Shown: positions 7,190-17,710, counted from the first letter of the stretch. The stretch: DNA of 64,000 nucleotides from a bacterium (GCA_030431855.1 JAUIII010000002.1:1-64000), one strand, 5' to 3'. Translations and numbers: made by a program. Notes: generated from the sequence alone by a model not told the origin.

Positions 7190-7600
7190 TTAAACGAAAC
7201 TTCCAATAACGAAGTTGACGATTGCATAGGCGAGAATCGCCACGACGATACCAACAATTGCGTAAAGAATCGTATTCTTCGCCGCTGTCACAGCTGCTTG
7301 GTCACCACCAGAGATGGTGTAACGGATACCACCGATGATAAGCATAATCACCGAAATAGCACCGATAAGGAACAACAGCACGTTTGTAATGGTGCTAAAT
7401 ACACCGCTCGTACCGAACAGTTGGTCTGATTGTTCTTCGCCCTGGGCACAGTCAACGCCATTAGAGAGCGTTACGTCGTCACTACAATTTGATGCCGCAC
7501 CAGCAATTGCTGGGACCGCTGCAGTTACACCAAGTGCCATCACTGGTACAAGGAGAAGTGCTTGCAAACTCTTTTTTATACTACTTTTCATTCGTTTCAT
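7190..7600 (-). CDS. T4SS pilin-like protein
   Basis: Signal peptide; FSTITNVLLFLIGAISVIMLIIGGIRYTISGGDQAAVTAAKNTILYAIVGIVVAILAYAIVNFVIGSFV. Confidence 0.87.
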   Translation of the reverse strand: MKRMKSSIKKSLQALLLVPVMALGVTAAVPAIAGAASNCSDDVTLSNGVDCAQGEEQSDQLFGTSGVFSTITNVLLFLIGAISVIMLIIGGIRYTISGGDQAAVTAAKNTILYAIVGIVVAILAYAIVNFVIGSFV

Positions 7601-7662
7601 TTCCTTCCTTCGAATGGTTACTGGTGGTAGTGTAGCAAATTCACTACTGTTTGTTAAGAGGC

Positions 7663-8043
7663 TTAGTTGAACGCGCCAACAACCCATTTCACGATTGCGT
7701 AGGCCAGAATAGCAACCACTAGCCCAATAACAGCATATAAAATGGTGTCCTTGGCCGCCTTGGCTGCATTTTGATCGCCAGCGGAAAGTGTGTAGCGAAT
7801 ACCCCCCACAACAATCATTATGACCGCAATAGCACCAATCAGGAACAGTAGCACGTTAATGATTTGCTCGAGATTATCGTTCAAGTCTGTTTTAGTGGTT
7901 GTGTCGCCACCCGAAGCATTCACGCCATCGAGTACTTTATTGCTTGGGTTCAGTGCCCCGACAGTTGCCGATGGCGCCAGTACGGCCACACCGCCAAGTA
8001 CAACAGCCAGCGCTACTACCATGTGTTTTATTTTCTGTATCAT
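7663..8043 (-). CDS. T4SS pilin-like protein
   Basis: Signal peptide; INVLLFLIGAIAVIMIVVGGIRYTLSAGDQNAAKAAKDTILYAVIGLVVAILAYAIVKWVVGAF; RBS AAAGGAG. Confidence 0.87.
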   Translation of the reverse strand: MIQKIKHMVVALAVVLGGVAVLAPSATVGALNPSNKVLDGVNASGGDTTTKTDLNDNLEQIINVLLFLIGAIAVIMIVVGGIRYTLSAGDQNAAKAAKDTILYAVIGLVVAILAYAIVKWVVGAFN

Positions 8044-8057
8044 ATATTCTCCTTTAC

Positions 8058-8432
8058 CTAAAACCATCCTACAATAAACTTCACAATCGCGAATGCAAGC
8101 AGTGAAATCACCAGACCAACCACCGCATAAATAATCGTTTCACGCGCAGACTTTACCTGGCTTGGGTCACCTCCAGAGAGGTTAAACCGAATACCGCCCA
8201 CAATTATCATGATGACACTTATGACACCGATGACAAACAGCAAAATGCCAACGATAGCCTGAATTAACGGATCAACCGAATCCTTTTTTGCCTTACATAT
8301 GGTTGTATTGTTGTTGGTACCGGTACATGCATCATCAAATACATTAATGGCACCAGCAGGGACAGTCGCCATACTGGCCACTCCCAGCGCAAGCGCCAGT
8401 GATAGTACCATTTGGTTGAATCGTTTTCGCAT
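8058..8432 (-). CDS. T4SS pilin-like protein
   Basis: IVGILLFVIGVISVIMIIVGGIRFNLSGGDPSQVKSARETIIYAVVGLVISLLAFAIVKFIVGWF. Confidence 0.87.
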   Translation of the reverse strand: MRKRFNQMVLSLALALGVASMATVPAGAINVFDDACTGTNNNTTICKAKKDSVDPLIQAIVGILLFVIGVISVIMIIVGGIRFNLSGGDPSQVKSARETIIYAVVGLVISLLAFAIVKFIVGWF

Positions 8433-8436
8433 AGAG

Positions 8437-8724
8437 TTAAAAGCTTCCTATGATAAAGTTTGTTATTAAAAACGCCATCATTACGACTACGAGACCCACC
8501 GCTGCGTACACTATGATGTCTTTGCCAAGTTTAACCTTAGAGGGGTCACCAGCAGACAAGACGTATACCAATCCTCCAATGATTATCGATATCACGGCGA
8601 TAATGCCCGCTACTGTATACACAGTGGTCAAAATTCCCGCCAACGCATCTGATGCGCTTACTTTCGGAACGCCAGCATCGCTTGCGTTGATTTTAGTAGC
8701 CGCTAGGTAAAACAGTTGCATCAT
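8437..8724 (-). CDS. T4SS pilin-like protein
   Basis: VYTVAGIIAVISIIIGGLVYVLSAGDPSKVKLGKDIIVYAAVGLVVVMMAFLITNFIIGSF. Confidence 0.85.
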   Translation of the reverse strand: MMQLFYLAATKINASDAGVPKVSASDALAGILTTVYTVAGIIAVISIIIGGLVYVLSAGDPSKVKLGKDIIVYAAVGLVVVMMAFLITNFIIGSF

Positions 8725-8726
8725 GA

Positions 8727-9167
8727 CTATTTTATATTACCTGCTATCAGAGTCACAATGGCGATGGAGAGGAACGATAAAACGAGCCCGACAACTGCAT
8801 TCTGTATAGTTGTGCGCGCAGCGGTGATTTTATTGGCATCAGATGCAACCGTCAGGTATTTAAATCCACCGTAAATAATAAACCCAGCTGATATGTACGC
8901 TACCAGCTGCAAGGCAATCTCGAGTACGTTGAGTACAATTCGAAAAATATAGCGCGTTAGTTTGGTTTCTTCATTACCCCCTAGTTTTGACGGGCTCTTT
9001 AATCGACAGTTGCCATCGGTAAGTCCGTCGTACCAGGCAGGGAAGGTAAGAAAGCTACTGCTACATTTGCCCGCTGCATGCGCGCTGGGCGACAAGGCCA
9101 CCATGCCGGCGCCAAACGATACCACCATCATTGCAGCCACCATCAGTTGCTTTATACGGTTAATCAC
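8727..9167 (-). CDS. T4SS pilin-like protein (divergent; probable GTG start)
   Basis: VAYISAGFIIYGGFKYLTVASDANKITAARTTIQNAVVGLVLSFLSIAIVTLIAGNIK; GGAGGAGT upstream of GTGATTAACCG. Confidence 0.8.
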   Translation of the reverse strand: MINRIKQLMVAAMMVVSFGAGMVALSPSAHAAGKCSSSFLTFPAWYDGLTDGNCRLKSPSKLGGNEETKLTRYIFRIVLNVLEIALQLVAYISAGFIIYGGFKYLTVASDANKITAARTTIQNAVVGLVLSFLSIAIVTLIAGNIK

Positions 9168-9697
9168 GAGAACACTCCTCCTGGAATAATAAAGTTGAGT
9201 AGAGACCACATGAGAATAAACATCACGAGGCCAATAACGACATTGGTAATAATCTGCTTCGCTTGGCTCACTTGCTCGTTCTTGTCTTCGGCGCTGGCAT
9301 ATAAAATCGATGCGTACACAATGCCGCCCACGGCGACCACGCCGATTCCCGCCGTCAGTAGATTAATCGCGATCAACAGCAGTTTCCACACGCCGTTATC
9401 CTCTACGTCGGTACCGTTGTCACACAGGCTTGAAGGCAAAATTGAGGTTGCACAGCCGGGGTCGGCAGACCCCGTACTTGTCGATGCCGCTTTCGGAGCA
9501 GTGTAGCCACCGTGGCCCTTACAAGCTTTTTGGTAATCTTTTAGCGTGAAGGTGCTGCCAGATCGCGTAGCGGTGACCTTTTTGCCATCGTTACACACTA
9601 CCTTGGTCGTAGCTGGGTCGGCAAAGGCAGTTTGCACGCTAATAAACGCGAACAACGCGCTCAAGCTAACAAGTCGAATTATTTTTTTGTATTTCAT
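9164..9697 (-). CDS. T4SS pilin-like protein with extended N-terminal domain
   Basis: Signal peptide; GIGVVAVGGIVYASILYASAEDKNEQVSQAKQIITNVVIGLVMFILMWSLLNFIIPGGVF. Confidence 0.8.
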   Translation of the reverse strand: MKYKKIIRLVSLSALFAFISVQTAFADPATTKVVCNDGKKVTATRSGSTFTLKDYQKACKGHGGYTAPKAASTSTGSADPGCATSILPSSLCDNGTDVEDNGVWKLLLIAINLLTAGIGVVAVGGIVYASILYASAEDKNEQVSQAKQIITNVVIGLVMFILMWSLLNFIIPGGVFS

Positions 9698-9780
9698 GGG
9701 TTAATCCTATGCTATACAGTTTACACATATTCAATATAAAAAGTAAAGCTTTTGCTTCAAGACTTTCCCCTTATAGACTA

Positions 9781-9809
9781 TTGACTTTTTCTCTGTAAAA
9801 TGATATTGT
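9781..9809 (+). promoter_or_regulatory. sigma70-like promoter for the VirB6-led genes
   Basis: TTGACT - 17 nt - TATTGT. Confidence 0.5.
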
Positions 9810-9819
9810 CGTAAGTGAT

Positions 9820-12800
9820 ATGTGGGAAGCTCTAATACAGCGCCCGCGCGGTAGAATATTCGCGCGGAATTTACTCATGATGCTCGCCACCTTTTTCGTG
9901 GCGTCCCTTGCTGGTAGTACCTCTGTTTCAGCCGTCCCTGGCCCAGACGACCTAAAGCACAGCGCCAACTGGAACGGCAGCGTAATTAGCTACAATGCAA
10001 CAGATTACACTGGCCCGGTGACCGCCCGCAACAACGACCCGTCCACGCTTCCACAAGGCACCATCTACTTCTACACATTTGATGCTACCTCTAGTACCAA
10101 AACAACTGGCTACCTGATCTCATTCAAAAAGGGAACCAACCTCAGCAAAGCCACCTCGGCTACCTACCAAACAGGCGACTACGATATCAACAGCGGCCGC
10201 TTTAGCAATCTGTCCCCGCCCGAAACCATAGAAGTTGACGCTTCAACCTACGGTAGCGCGGCTGCTGTTCAGGCCACCTCGTGTGACGTTGACGGCATTG
10301 GCTGGCTAGTGTGCCCGGTCTCGAATTGGATAGCAAATGGTATCGACGCGCTATACGGCGTGCTGACCAATTTCCTTACCGTAACACCACTTACCACAAG
10401 CAACGGCAGCCTATACACTGCATGGAAGTTTGCCTTGAATATCGCAAACATCAGCTTCATCCTTGGTTTCTTAGTGATTATCTACTACTACCTGGCTGGC
10501 ACTGTAGAAGGCAAATACACCATCCGAAAAATTGTACCGCGCGTCGTAATAGTGGCGATACTGGTGAACGTTTCCTACTGGGTGTGTGCTGTTGCTGTTG
10601 ATATTTCCAACATCCTCGGCTACTCGGTACAAGAAATGTTCACGACACTACGCGACCAGCTAGGCGCGGCCAATTCAGCGGCCGACGATATTGGCTGGAA
10701 GGCTGTCACCGCTGTTGCGCTCGGTGGGGGTGGGGCTGCCTATGCTGGTCTGGCCGGCATTGCAGGCGCAACTGCGCTGGGCGGCACCAGCATGTCACTT
10801 CTTCTCATGGCTGCACTTGTGCCTGTATTATTCGCCATCTTTGTTGCGGTAGCCGTTCTAGCTGCACGCCAGGCGCTTATTACCATTTTCATCATTATCT
10901 CACCTCTAGCGTTCGCTATGTACTTGCTACCAAATACCGAAGAGTGGTTTGGCAGGTGGCGCAAGCTATTTGTTTCGATGCTCATTATGTTCCCGGCGTT
11001 TTCAGCCATCTTTGGCGGTTCTCAGCTGGCCGGTGTTATTATCATCCAAAATGCACCGAATAGCCCGTACGGCCTAGCCATTGTTATCCTGGGGCTTGTT
11101 GTTCAGGCGATTCCACTGTTTATCACGCCGTTCTTGATTCGTCTCTCAAGCGGTCTACTAGGTACCATTGCAGGTCTTGCAAACGATCGTTCAAAGGGTA
11201 TCTTCGACCGCACACAAAACATGCTGCGCGACCGCGCCGAAGACCAAAAGGCCCGTGTTATGAAAAACCAGCCCCACCGAGCCAACCTGTGGCGACGCGC
11301 TGGTAATCACTACGGCATGAGCAAGCATAACCGTGAGCGTTTGCGTGCTGCTCGTATGGCACAAGCCGAGGCAAACTACGACCGCACACGACGCGGTTAC
11401 CGTGCGTACGAAGAGGGTCGCCTAGGTGAAGACCAAAAAGAAGCCGCTAAAAACGCCAACGAAAAGCAGCTACAAAAGCGTATTAGCGGCAACTACGACT
11501 ACTCGGACCTTAGCCGACGCGAACGCGCCTCGCCTCTGCATGCCATGCGCCAGGAAAATAAATACGCCGACTGGCGCGAACGGCTGCATGAATCACACGC
11601 CGATTCTGTAGGTGCCGATATTATGAAGCAAAAGATTCACGACGAGGGCGAGCGCCATGTTCGTAAAGATATTGCAACTGGTTCAGACTCATACAACCGA
11701 GCGCTGCGTGGCATGCAACAGCAATCTGTTGCCGATAAGGGTGTCGCCGAGTTGTACAAGGGCAGAGTTGAGGCCCAGGGCGAGAAACAATTCAGAAAAG
11801 AAGTGGCCGATTCGCGTGAGCTGACTCGTGTCGTGAAAGATAGCTACCACGACAAGAAAATGGCCGAATCGTACCAGACGATTGTTGATAAGGCCGCCGA
11901 GAAGAGCTGGAGCAACCGCGTACGCAACGACGATGCGACTCAAACCCTGTATCTGCGCGCCAAGCGGAATGAAGATGGCGCCGAGCTAGCCGAACAACAG
12001 GTTAAAGAGTTCGTGCAGAATGTGCGCACCCAAGGTGGCACCGCGCCGGGCGTCGCAGCCAGCGCAATTGGCTACGCAGATAATATTAAGACGATTTACA
12101 CCGAGACTGATATATCGAAGAATGCCGAAGCTGCGGCCCAGAAACTCGAGCAAATTGAACTGGCCAAAGCCTACGAAGGCAACGCACAGCTGCGCCGACG
12201 GGCAGGTGGTATCGGTGGTGAAGCGGCAGCCAACCTGGTGTTCGCGAAGGCCAAGCAAACCATTATCAACAACCAAATCGAAGGTACCAAAGCTGAAAAG
12301 AGTATTCTTACGCAGACCGATTCAAGCGAGCTATTCGCCGGCATGGACGACCCAACCAAATCTGTCGAGCAGCTAGCTGCCTACGCCGGTACCATTGCCG
12401 AGCGTGGTTACCACGCCGACCACGTACGCTTGCTAGATAAAGTAAGCCGCATGTACCAAGATGCCGAAGCATCAGGCGACGCCGAGCGTATTGGCGTGAT
12501 GAAAGATGTGATTCAACAAGTAAAGGCAGACCTATCGAAAGACGCCTTCGGTATTAGTGATACCGACCGCACACTACTGAGCGAAGGTCGCTACAACACC
12601 AATATCTACGAAAGTACCCGCGACCGCATAATGACCAACCTGTCTGTTGAAGCTATGTCTCAACTCGACCCAGACGATATGTACCTACTGTACGAGATGG
12701 ACCAAAAGGGCTTCCTAACCCAAGAACAGCACGACAAGATTGTTGAGACATACAACAAATGGAAGGTACACGAAGTGCTTGGACCAAAACTGAAAGACAA

Positions 12801-12939
12801 GCAAAGGAATGTGTACGAACGAATGATTGATCCAACCATTCGTGGTGTGTGGAACGATAATAAAGAACCGCCTCGTGACCTCTACCACGTGGAAGATGGC
12901 ATCAAGCTGACAAGGCCGTCTCGCCCTTACACGCCGTAG
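9820..12939 (+). CDS. VirB6/TrbL-like multi-TM protein with long charged C-terminal region
   Basis: Signal peptide, multiple TM segments including AILVNVSYWVCAVAVDISNI, long Arg/Lys/Glu-rich C-terminus. Confidence 0.78.
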   Translation: MWEALIQRPRGRIFARNLLMMLATFFVASLAGSTSVSAVPGPDDLKHSANWNGSVISYNATDYTGPVTARNNDPSTLPQGTIYFYTFDATSSTKTTGYLISFKKGTNLSKATSATYQTGDYDINSGRFSNLSPPETIEVDASTYGSAAAVQATSCDVDGIGWLVCPVSNWIANGIDALYGVLTNFLTVTPLTTSNGSLYTAWKFALNIANISFILGFLVIIYYYLAGTVEGKYTIRKIVPRVVIVAILVNVSYWVCAVAVDISNILGYSVQEMFTTLRDQLGAANSAADDIGWKAVTAVALGGGGAAYAGLAGIAGATALGGTSMSLLLMAALVPVLFAIFVAVAVLAARQALITIFIIISPLAFAMYLLPNTEEWFGRWRKLFVSMLIMFPAFSAIFGGSQLAGVIIIQNAPNSPYGLAIVILGLVVQAIPLFITPFLIRLSSGLLGTIAGLANDRSKGIFDRTQNMLRDRAEDQKARVMKNQPHRANLWRRAGNHYGMSKHNRERLRAARMAQAEANYDRTRRGYRAYEEGRLGEDQKEAAKNANEKQLQKRISGNYDYSDLSRRERASPLHAMRQENKYADWRERLHESHADSVGADIMKQKIHDEGERHVRKDIATGSDSYNRALRGMQQQSVADKGVAELYKGRVEAQGEKQFRKEVADSRELTRVVKDSYHDKKMAESYQTIVDKAAEKSWSNRVRNDDATQTLYLRAKRNEDGAELAEQQVKEFVQNVRTQGGTAPGVAASAIGYADNIKTIYTETDISKNAEAAAQKLEQIELAKAYEGNAQLRRRAGGIGGEAAANLVFAKAKQTIINNQIEGTKAEKSILTQTDSSELFAGMDDPTKSVEQLAAYAGTIAERGYHADHVRLLDKVSRMYQDAEASGDAERIGVMKDVIQQVKADLSKDAFGISDTDRTLLSEGRYNTNIYESTRDRIMTNLSVEAMSQLDPDDMYLLYEMDQKGFLTQEQHDKIVETYNKWKVHEVLGPKLKDKQRNVYERMIDPTIRGVWNDNKEPPRDLYHVEDGIKLTRPSRPYTP

Positions 12940-12974
12940 CCTTAGCACCTAATGCGCATACAACCATAAGCCTC

Positions 12975-13003
12975 TTGACATTTTGAATGATTTGGAGTAT
13001 AAT
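12975..13003 (+). promoter_or_regulatory. perfect consensus sigma70 promoter
   Basis: TTGACA - 17 nt - TATAAT. Confidence 0.8.
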
Positions 13004-13054
13004 ACGAAGGTAACATTGTTAGTGCCCCAAGCGCACAAGGAAAGACAACCAATC

Positions 13055-13894
13055 ATGTCAATTACTCACAAAGAACCAGTCACTCACTCTAGCGATCCAA
13101 ACGACCGCGATCCACAGTCAACTCGTGGACACCGCAGGGGACGCGTAGCCGGTTTCGCTGTTGGCTTATTGACGCTTGGCGGTGTTGGCGCGTTTGGCTA
13201 TAATGCACTAACTTCCGGCGATAACGCTGAACCCGACCGTGTGGATGAATCTACCAGCGGCCCAGCCGTTGCCGGCGGTGACGCGTCTGAATCAGCTGCA
13301 CCTGAAGCAACAGAAAGCCAGGCGCCTGAAGTGCTGTCCCCGGAAGAAGCTATTGGTATTGAACAAACAACCTATGCTGATGTAAACACCCGTGAAGCAG
13401 CTAGTGCCCCAGATATATTGCAGCAAGCCCGTCAGCCAATTTCAGCCGATACCCCGCTGGATGAAGCGGTGGTTGAAATGGGTAACAAATTTAATATTTA
13501 CAGCTTGACGGGTGACGAACAGGTACTTGCATCCATTTTTGGCGCTGAAACTGCTGCGAACAACTCAACCAACCTTGTGGTGCAAGTTCGTGAAATCCAG
13601 GCCCACAGCGACAACCGATTTGACTACTTTAAGGATTACCCAGCAGAGTTAATCATAGACAGTGAAACTGGCGAAGTGGTTGATGTCACCCGTCATGAAT
13701 CATTCGAGCCACTTGAGACTACAGGTGATTTGTCCGTACGCTTTAATGAGCACTACAATACTAACTTTGAAAGAGTTGATCGTAGCGAAGTGTTTGAAAA
13801 CGACCAGTTAGATAACCCCTACGTAATCGAGAAGACCATCACATTTACTGTTGATGGAGGCAACCTCGTGGTTAGTCACATCGCCAGGTCCTAA
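13055..13894 (+). CDS. single-TM hypothetical protein inside the T4SS-like locus
   Basis: GRVAGFAVGLLTLGGVGAFGYNAL anchor, then acidic linker and soluble domain. Confidence 0.6.
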   Translation: MSITHKEPVTHSSDPNDRDPQSTRGHRRGRVAGFAVGLLTLGGVGAFGYNALTSGDNAEPDRVDESTSGPAVAGGDASESAAPEATESQAPEVLSPEEAIGIEQTTYADVNTREAASAPDILQQARQPISADTPLDEAVVEMGNKFNIYSLTGDEQVLASIFGAETAANNSTNLVVQVREIQAHSDNRFDYFKDYPAELIIDSETGEVVDVTRHESFEPLETTGDLSVRFNEHYNTNFERVDRSEVFENDQLDNPYVIEKTITFTVDGGNLVVSHIARS

Positions 13895-13925
13895 TGTAGC
13901 TATACGCTAATACATCTATATATAA

Positions 13926-13951
13926 ATAACGGCAAACTGATTGCCGTTATT
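13926..13951 (+). terminator. rho-independent terminator
   Basis: AATAACGGCAAACTGATTGCCGTTATTTT. Confidence 0.75.
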
Positions 13952-16717
13952 TTGATGAAGCATTATACTACAAAAGTAGTTATGGTTAAAATAAATACCG
14001 TTATTCAGCGCACTGGCATATATCTATTAGTAGGTTTGCTGCTGACGACCCTTCTCAGCACTATGCTTTCCTCGGTTGCCCGGGCAGATGGACAAAATGG
14101 ATCGGCCATCAACTCAGAGTTGAATTCGAAGGTGCTTGACCATCAGTTGTATTTCTTCCTAGTATCATGCGCCGCGCAGGTAGACATGGACAAAACCACC
14201 AATGATGAGGTTGATGCATGGGAATGGTTTTACAGAGGTGACTATACAAAAGATGCTGTACGTGGCGACATGTACGACAACGGCGAGGTAGACTGTGCCA
14301 GGGGCGGCTTTATTCGTGAGGCATTCGGCCGATTCGGGTTTAGCGACCCTCGCACTACAATTTGTAGCCTGGATTTTGTGTACCACACGGAAACAGGTGG
14401 GCTAGGCAAAACGGTGAATGGCGGCAACAACGCCGCAGCCTGTGAAAGCGGATTTGATCAAGATGGCGGCCATATCGAGGGAGCAGGTAGCGAAGATACA
14501 GCTCGCGAGAATCAGCGAACAGCAATGATTAATCTGCTCGGGTCTACTGCTGCAGGCAAGGCTGCCGCACTGCCACTCACACCAGAAGCCGAGTACATTC
14601 GAAAATACCGCACCCTGATGAATGGCTGCCAGATAAACTTAATTCGAAAGATTACGCAGGATAGCTCGGCAGCCACTGGCAACGCACAGCTATTTAAGAT
14701 ACCCGTGGTGAACTCAGACGGCAGTGTGGAGTGGTGGCTAGGCGAGGCACCATGGAGTAATGCTGATAGTCGCAAACAGCTGCTAGTAGCCACCACGTCT
14801 ACCAAGTCAACCGAAGACCACAAGGAAATCTCCTGCGGCAAACTCTCTACCGATCTACAAGGCGGGCTGTACAAGAGCTACGCGACCTTCGTAGAAGCTC
14901 ATCCCGACGATCCGTATTCAGACGTCGGCACTAAGGATGACGACGACACGACAACCAGCTGTAAGGTTGACGGCGTTGGCTGGATTGTATGCCCCGTGAT
15001 GAATTTCATCGCCGAGCTGAACGAACAAGCCTTTGGGCAATTACAAAAATTCTTGGTTATCGAGCCAGAGCTGCTAACGCAGAGCGCATCGAAAGTCGCC
15101 TGGCAGACCTTCCGAGACTTTGCCAACGCCGCCTTTGTGGTTGCGTTTCTGATTATTATCTACTCGCAACTCACTGGTGCCGGCATTACCAATTACGGCG
15201 TGAAGAAAATGCTGCCAAAACTGGTGGTAGCAGCTATACTGGTAAACGTTTCATATTATGTGTGTCAGCTTGCGGTTGATATTAGCAATATTGCCGGCGC
15301 CAGTATTTATGATATGTTTAAAAACATTCCGATTGGGCCAGACGGTAAAAGTCCGGGCGAAATAGGCAGCCAGTGGCAGTCGATAGCGTTTGCTATCTTG
15401 GCAACGGGCGCAACCGCGGCTCTGCTGGCGTTGGTAATCTTCGCGCCAATGACTATGCTGGCAGTTGGCCTGGCACTAATGATATTGATAGCCCGCAAGG
15501 CTTTCCTAATCCTTCTCGTAGTTATCTCGCCACTTGCGTTTGTTGCCTACCTACTACCCAACACCGAACAGTGGTTTAAACGGTGGTGGAAAGCATTTTC
15601 AACGCTATTAGTACTCTACGTAGTAATCGCCGCGATATTTGGCGGCAGCTACTTAGCGTCGAATATTCTGATGCAAACGGCCGAATGTAGCGGAGCAGAC
15701 TGTGCCGGCGACGACCAACAGCTGCTGGCAATTACCGCCATGGCGGTGATGGCTATCCCGCTATTTGCCGTTCCCACCATTACCAAGGGCGCGTTGTCTG
15801 CTGCGGGCAGCGTGGGCGCCAAGCTGTCTGGCTTACAAAATAGCCTGGATAAACGTGGGCTTGGACAAGCCAAGCAAAGGTACGACAACACCGCCTTTGC
15901 ACGTGGTCGCGCTGCCCGCAAGCAAGGAAAGCAGAATTACCGTGATAAGAAATTTGCCGAAGCTCTTGCTGGACAAGGTGACGGTCGCATAGATAAGGCA
16001 CTGGGTAGGGCTCGTCGCACCGCCGCGCGAGGACTACCTGGCATAATGCCCGGTACAAGAGAAGCTCTCGAAAAAATTGACACCAACGCGCTAACGGCGT
16101 ATGACAAGGCCTTCGAAGAAGACGTGCGAGCAGCAAGCTTACGTCAATCAGGGCTTAGCAACGCCCAAGTTTCTACGATAAGCAGGTATGGATTAGTCGA
16201 CAAGGACGGTCCAAACCAACGAAAGGCAACCACCCATGAATTAGCGGCTGCCACCGACAGAATCATGGCTACGGGCAGCTTCGACGAGCGAAAATATGCC
16301 CTTGAATGGCTGGCCGAGAACAAAGGAGATGAGCGCAATACAGAGGCGTTGCGAGCACGTGCAGCTGGTGGCGCCGCCAAGCGTGGTGATGGCAATATAT
16401 ATGGTAAAGGCTTTGCCAACAAGATTACCGAAGAGGGCCCCGGTACAGTTAATAGCGCCCAAGATCTTGCTGCTGAAGCAATGATAAATGCCAAGGGTGG
16501 TAACATCTCAGCTGAACACTTGGTGCAGAGTGATAGCGCGACCGAATACGTGGTAGCTGCTGCTACAGGCACTGATTACAAGGGCAAGGTCTTCACCACC
16601 GGTGATGCTGATGCCAAGAAGTATGTGAAGGAAGCAGCGGATCGCGCGACGGCAGCAGACAGCCAGGTACTCGACAAGGTTAGCGAACGAAGCAAGACTG
16701 CGTTTGGCAAGCTGTAG
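13952..16717 (+). CDS. second VirB6/TrbL-like multi-TM protein
   Basis: Shares with the first copy CxVDGVGWIVCPVMNFIA, AAILVNVSYYVCQLAVDISNIAG, ISPLAFVAYLLPNTEQWFKRWWKAF. Confidence 0.78.
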   Translation: MMKHYTTKVVMVKINTVIQRTGIYLLVGLLLTTLLSTMLSSVARADGQNGSAINSELNSKVLDHQLYFFLVSCAAQVDMDKTTNDEVDAWEWFYRGDYTKDAVRGDMYDNGEVDCARGGFIREAFGRFGFSDPRTTICSLDFVYHTETGGLGKTVNGGNNAAACESGFDQDGGHIEGAGSEDTARENQRTAMINLLGSTAAGKAAALPLTPEAEYIRKYRTLMNGCQINLIRKITQDSSAATGNAQLFKIPVVNSDGSVEWWLGEAPWSNADSRKQLLVATTSTKSTEDHKEISCGKLSTDLQGGLYKSYATFVEAHPDDPYSDVGTKDDDDTTTSCKVDGVGWIVCPVMNFIAELNEQAFGQLQKFLVIEPELLTQSASKVAWQTFRDFANAAFVVAFLIIIYSQLTGAGITNYGVKKMLPKLVVAAILVNVSYYVCQLAVDISNIAGASIYDMFKNIPIGPDGKSPGEIGSQWQSIAFAILATGATAALLALVIFAPMTMLAVGLALMILIARKAFLILLVVISPLAFVAYLLPNTEQWFKRWWKAFSTLLVLYVVIAAIFGGSYLASNILMQTAECSGADCAGDDQQLLAITAMAVMAIPLFAVPTITKGALSAAGSVGAKLSGLQNSLDKRGLGQAKQRYDNTAFARGRAARKQGKQNYRDKKFAEALAGQGDGRIDKALGRARRTAARGLPGIMPGTREALEKIDTNALTAYDKAFEEDVRAASLRQSGLSNAQVSTISRYGLVDKDGPNQRKATTHELAAATDRIMATGSFDERKYALEWLAENKGDERNTEALRARAAGGAAKRGDGNIYGKGFANKITEEGPGTVNSAQDLAAEAMINAKGGNISAEHLVQSDSATEYVVAAATGTDYKGKVFTTGDADAKKYVKEAADRATAADSQVLDKVSERSKTAFGKL

Positions 16718-16756
16718 CGTCACTACAACATAAGCGCTCTGATATACTAACTACAT

Positions 16757-17710
16757 ATGGCTGTGTACAAAGTACCGCAAGATGTTGAGGCCGACGACAA
16801 ACTCATCGGCCCCTTTAGCTTTCGCCAGTTTATCTACCTAATGATAGTGGCAGCGGGCCTAGCGATGGGGTATTTCCTAAGCCGCCTATTTGCACCGCTC
16901 GCCATTATCCCAGCGCCTATTGTCATCTTTTTTGGCGCGTTGGCATTGCCGCTGCGAAAAGACCAGCCTATGGAAACCTACCTCGCGGCCATTGTATCGT
17001 TTTATTTAAAGCCACGCCGCAGGCTATGGGACCCAGACGGCGCCGACGATTTAGTACAAATAACGGCACCCAGAGTCGTCGAAGTACAGCGAGTGAAAGA
17101 TTTATCTCAAAGCGAGGCCGAGCAACGACTTAGTTACCTGGCGAATATTGTTGATACCCGCGGTTGGGCCGTGCGCGGCGTTGATGGCCAAATGCCAGGG
17201 GCGGGCAGCGCTATGAATACCGACGTATATAACGAAGCACAGCAAACACAAGATATTTTAGACGCCAGCGGCACGATAGGCCAAACCTTCGACGCCAAAC
17301 TAGACCAAGCCAACGCAAAATACCACGAACAGATGCTAGCGCGCGTGCGACAGCCACAAGCAACACAACAACCGGTGGCCGACCCCTATGCAAGCTTGCC
17401 CACGGAGCCAAGTAACCCAGTAGCTAGCCAACCCGCAGCCGATACCAGCAACGACCCACACGTCACGTTCAACCCGTATCCAGTCATGCACCAATCTGTT
17501 GTAACACCGGTCGATCCAAACGCGCCAAAGCAAGAGCCAGCAGCAGCAAGCGCAAAACAGGAAAACACTAGCGCTAAAGAGGTGTCCCCTGATATAATAA
17601 ACCTTGCAAACAACTCTGATTTGTCTGTGGAGACGATTGCGCGTGAGGCGAATCGTATTCAGAAGAAGCAAGATCTAGAAGACGGCGAAGTCGTCATCTC
17701 GCTTCGCTAG
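16757..17710 (+). CDS. PrgI family protein
   Basis: YKVPQDVEADDKLIGPFSFRQFIYLMIVAAGLAMGY...PLRKDQPMETYLAAIVSFYLKPRRRLWDP. Confidence 0.85.
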   Translation: MAVYKVPQDVEADDKLIGPFSFRQFIYLMIVAAGLAMGYFLSRLFAPLAIIPAPIVIFFGALALPLRKDQPMETYLAAIVSFYLKPRRRLWDPDGADDLVQITAPRVVEVQRVKDLSQSEAEQRLSYLANIVDTRGWAVRGVDGQMPGAGSAMNTDVYNEAQQTQDILDASGTIGQTFDAKLDQANAKYHEQMLARVRQPQATQQPVADPYASLPTEPSNPVASQPAADTSNDPHVTFNPYPVMHQSVVTPVDPNAPKQEPAAASAKQENTSAKEVSPDIINLANNSDLSVETIAREANRIQKKQDLEDGEVVISLR

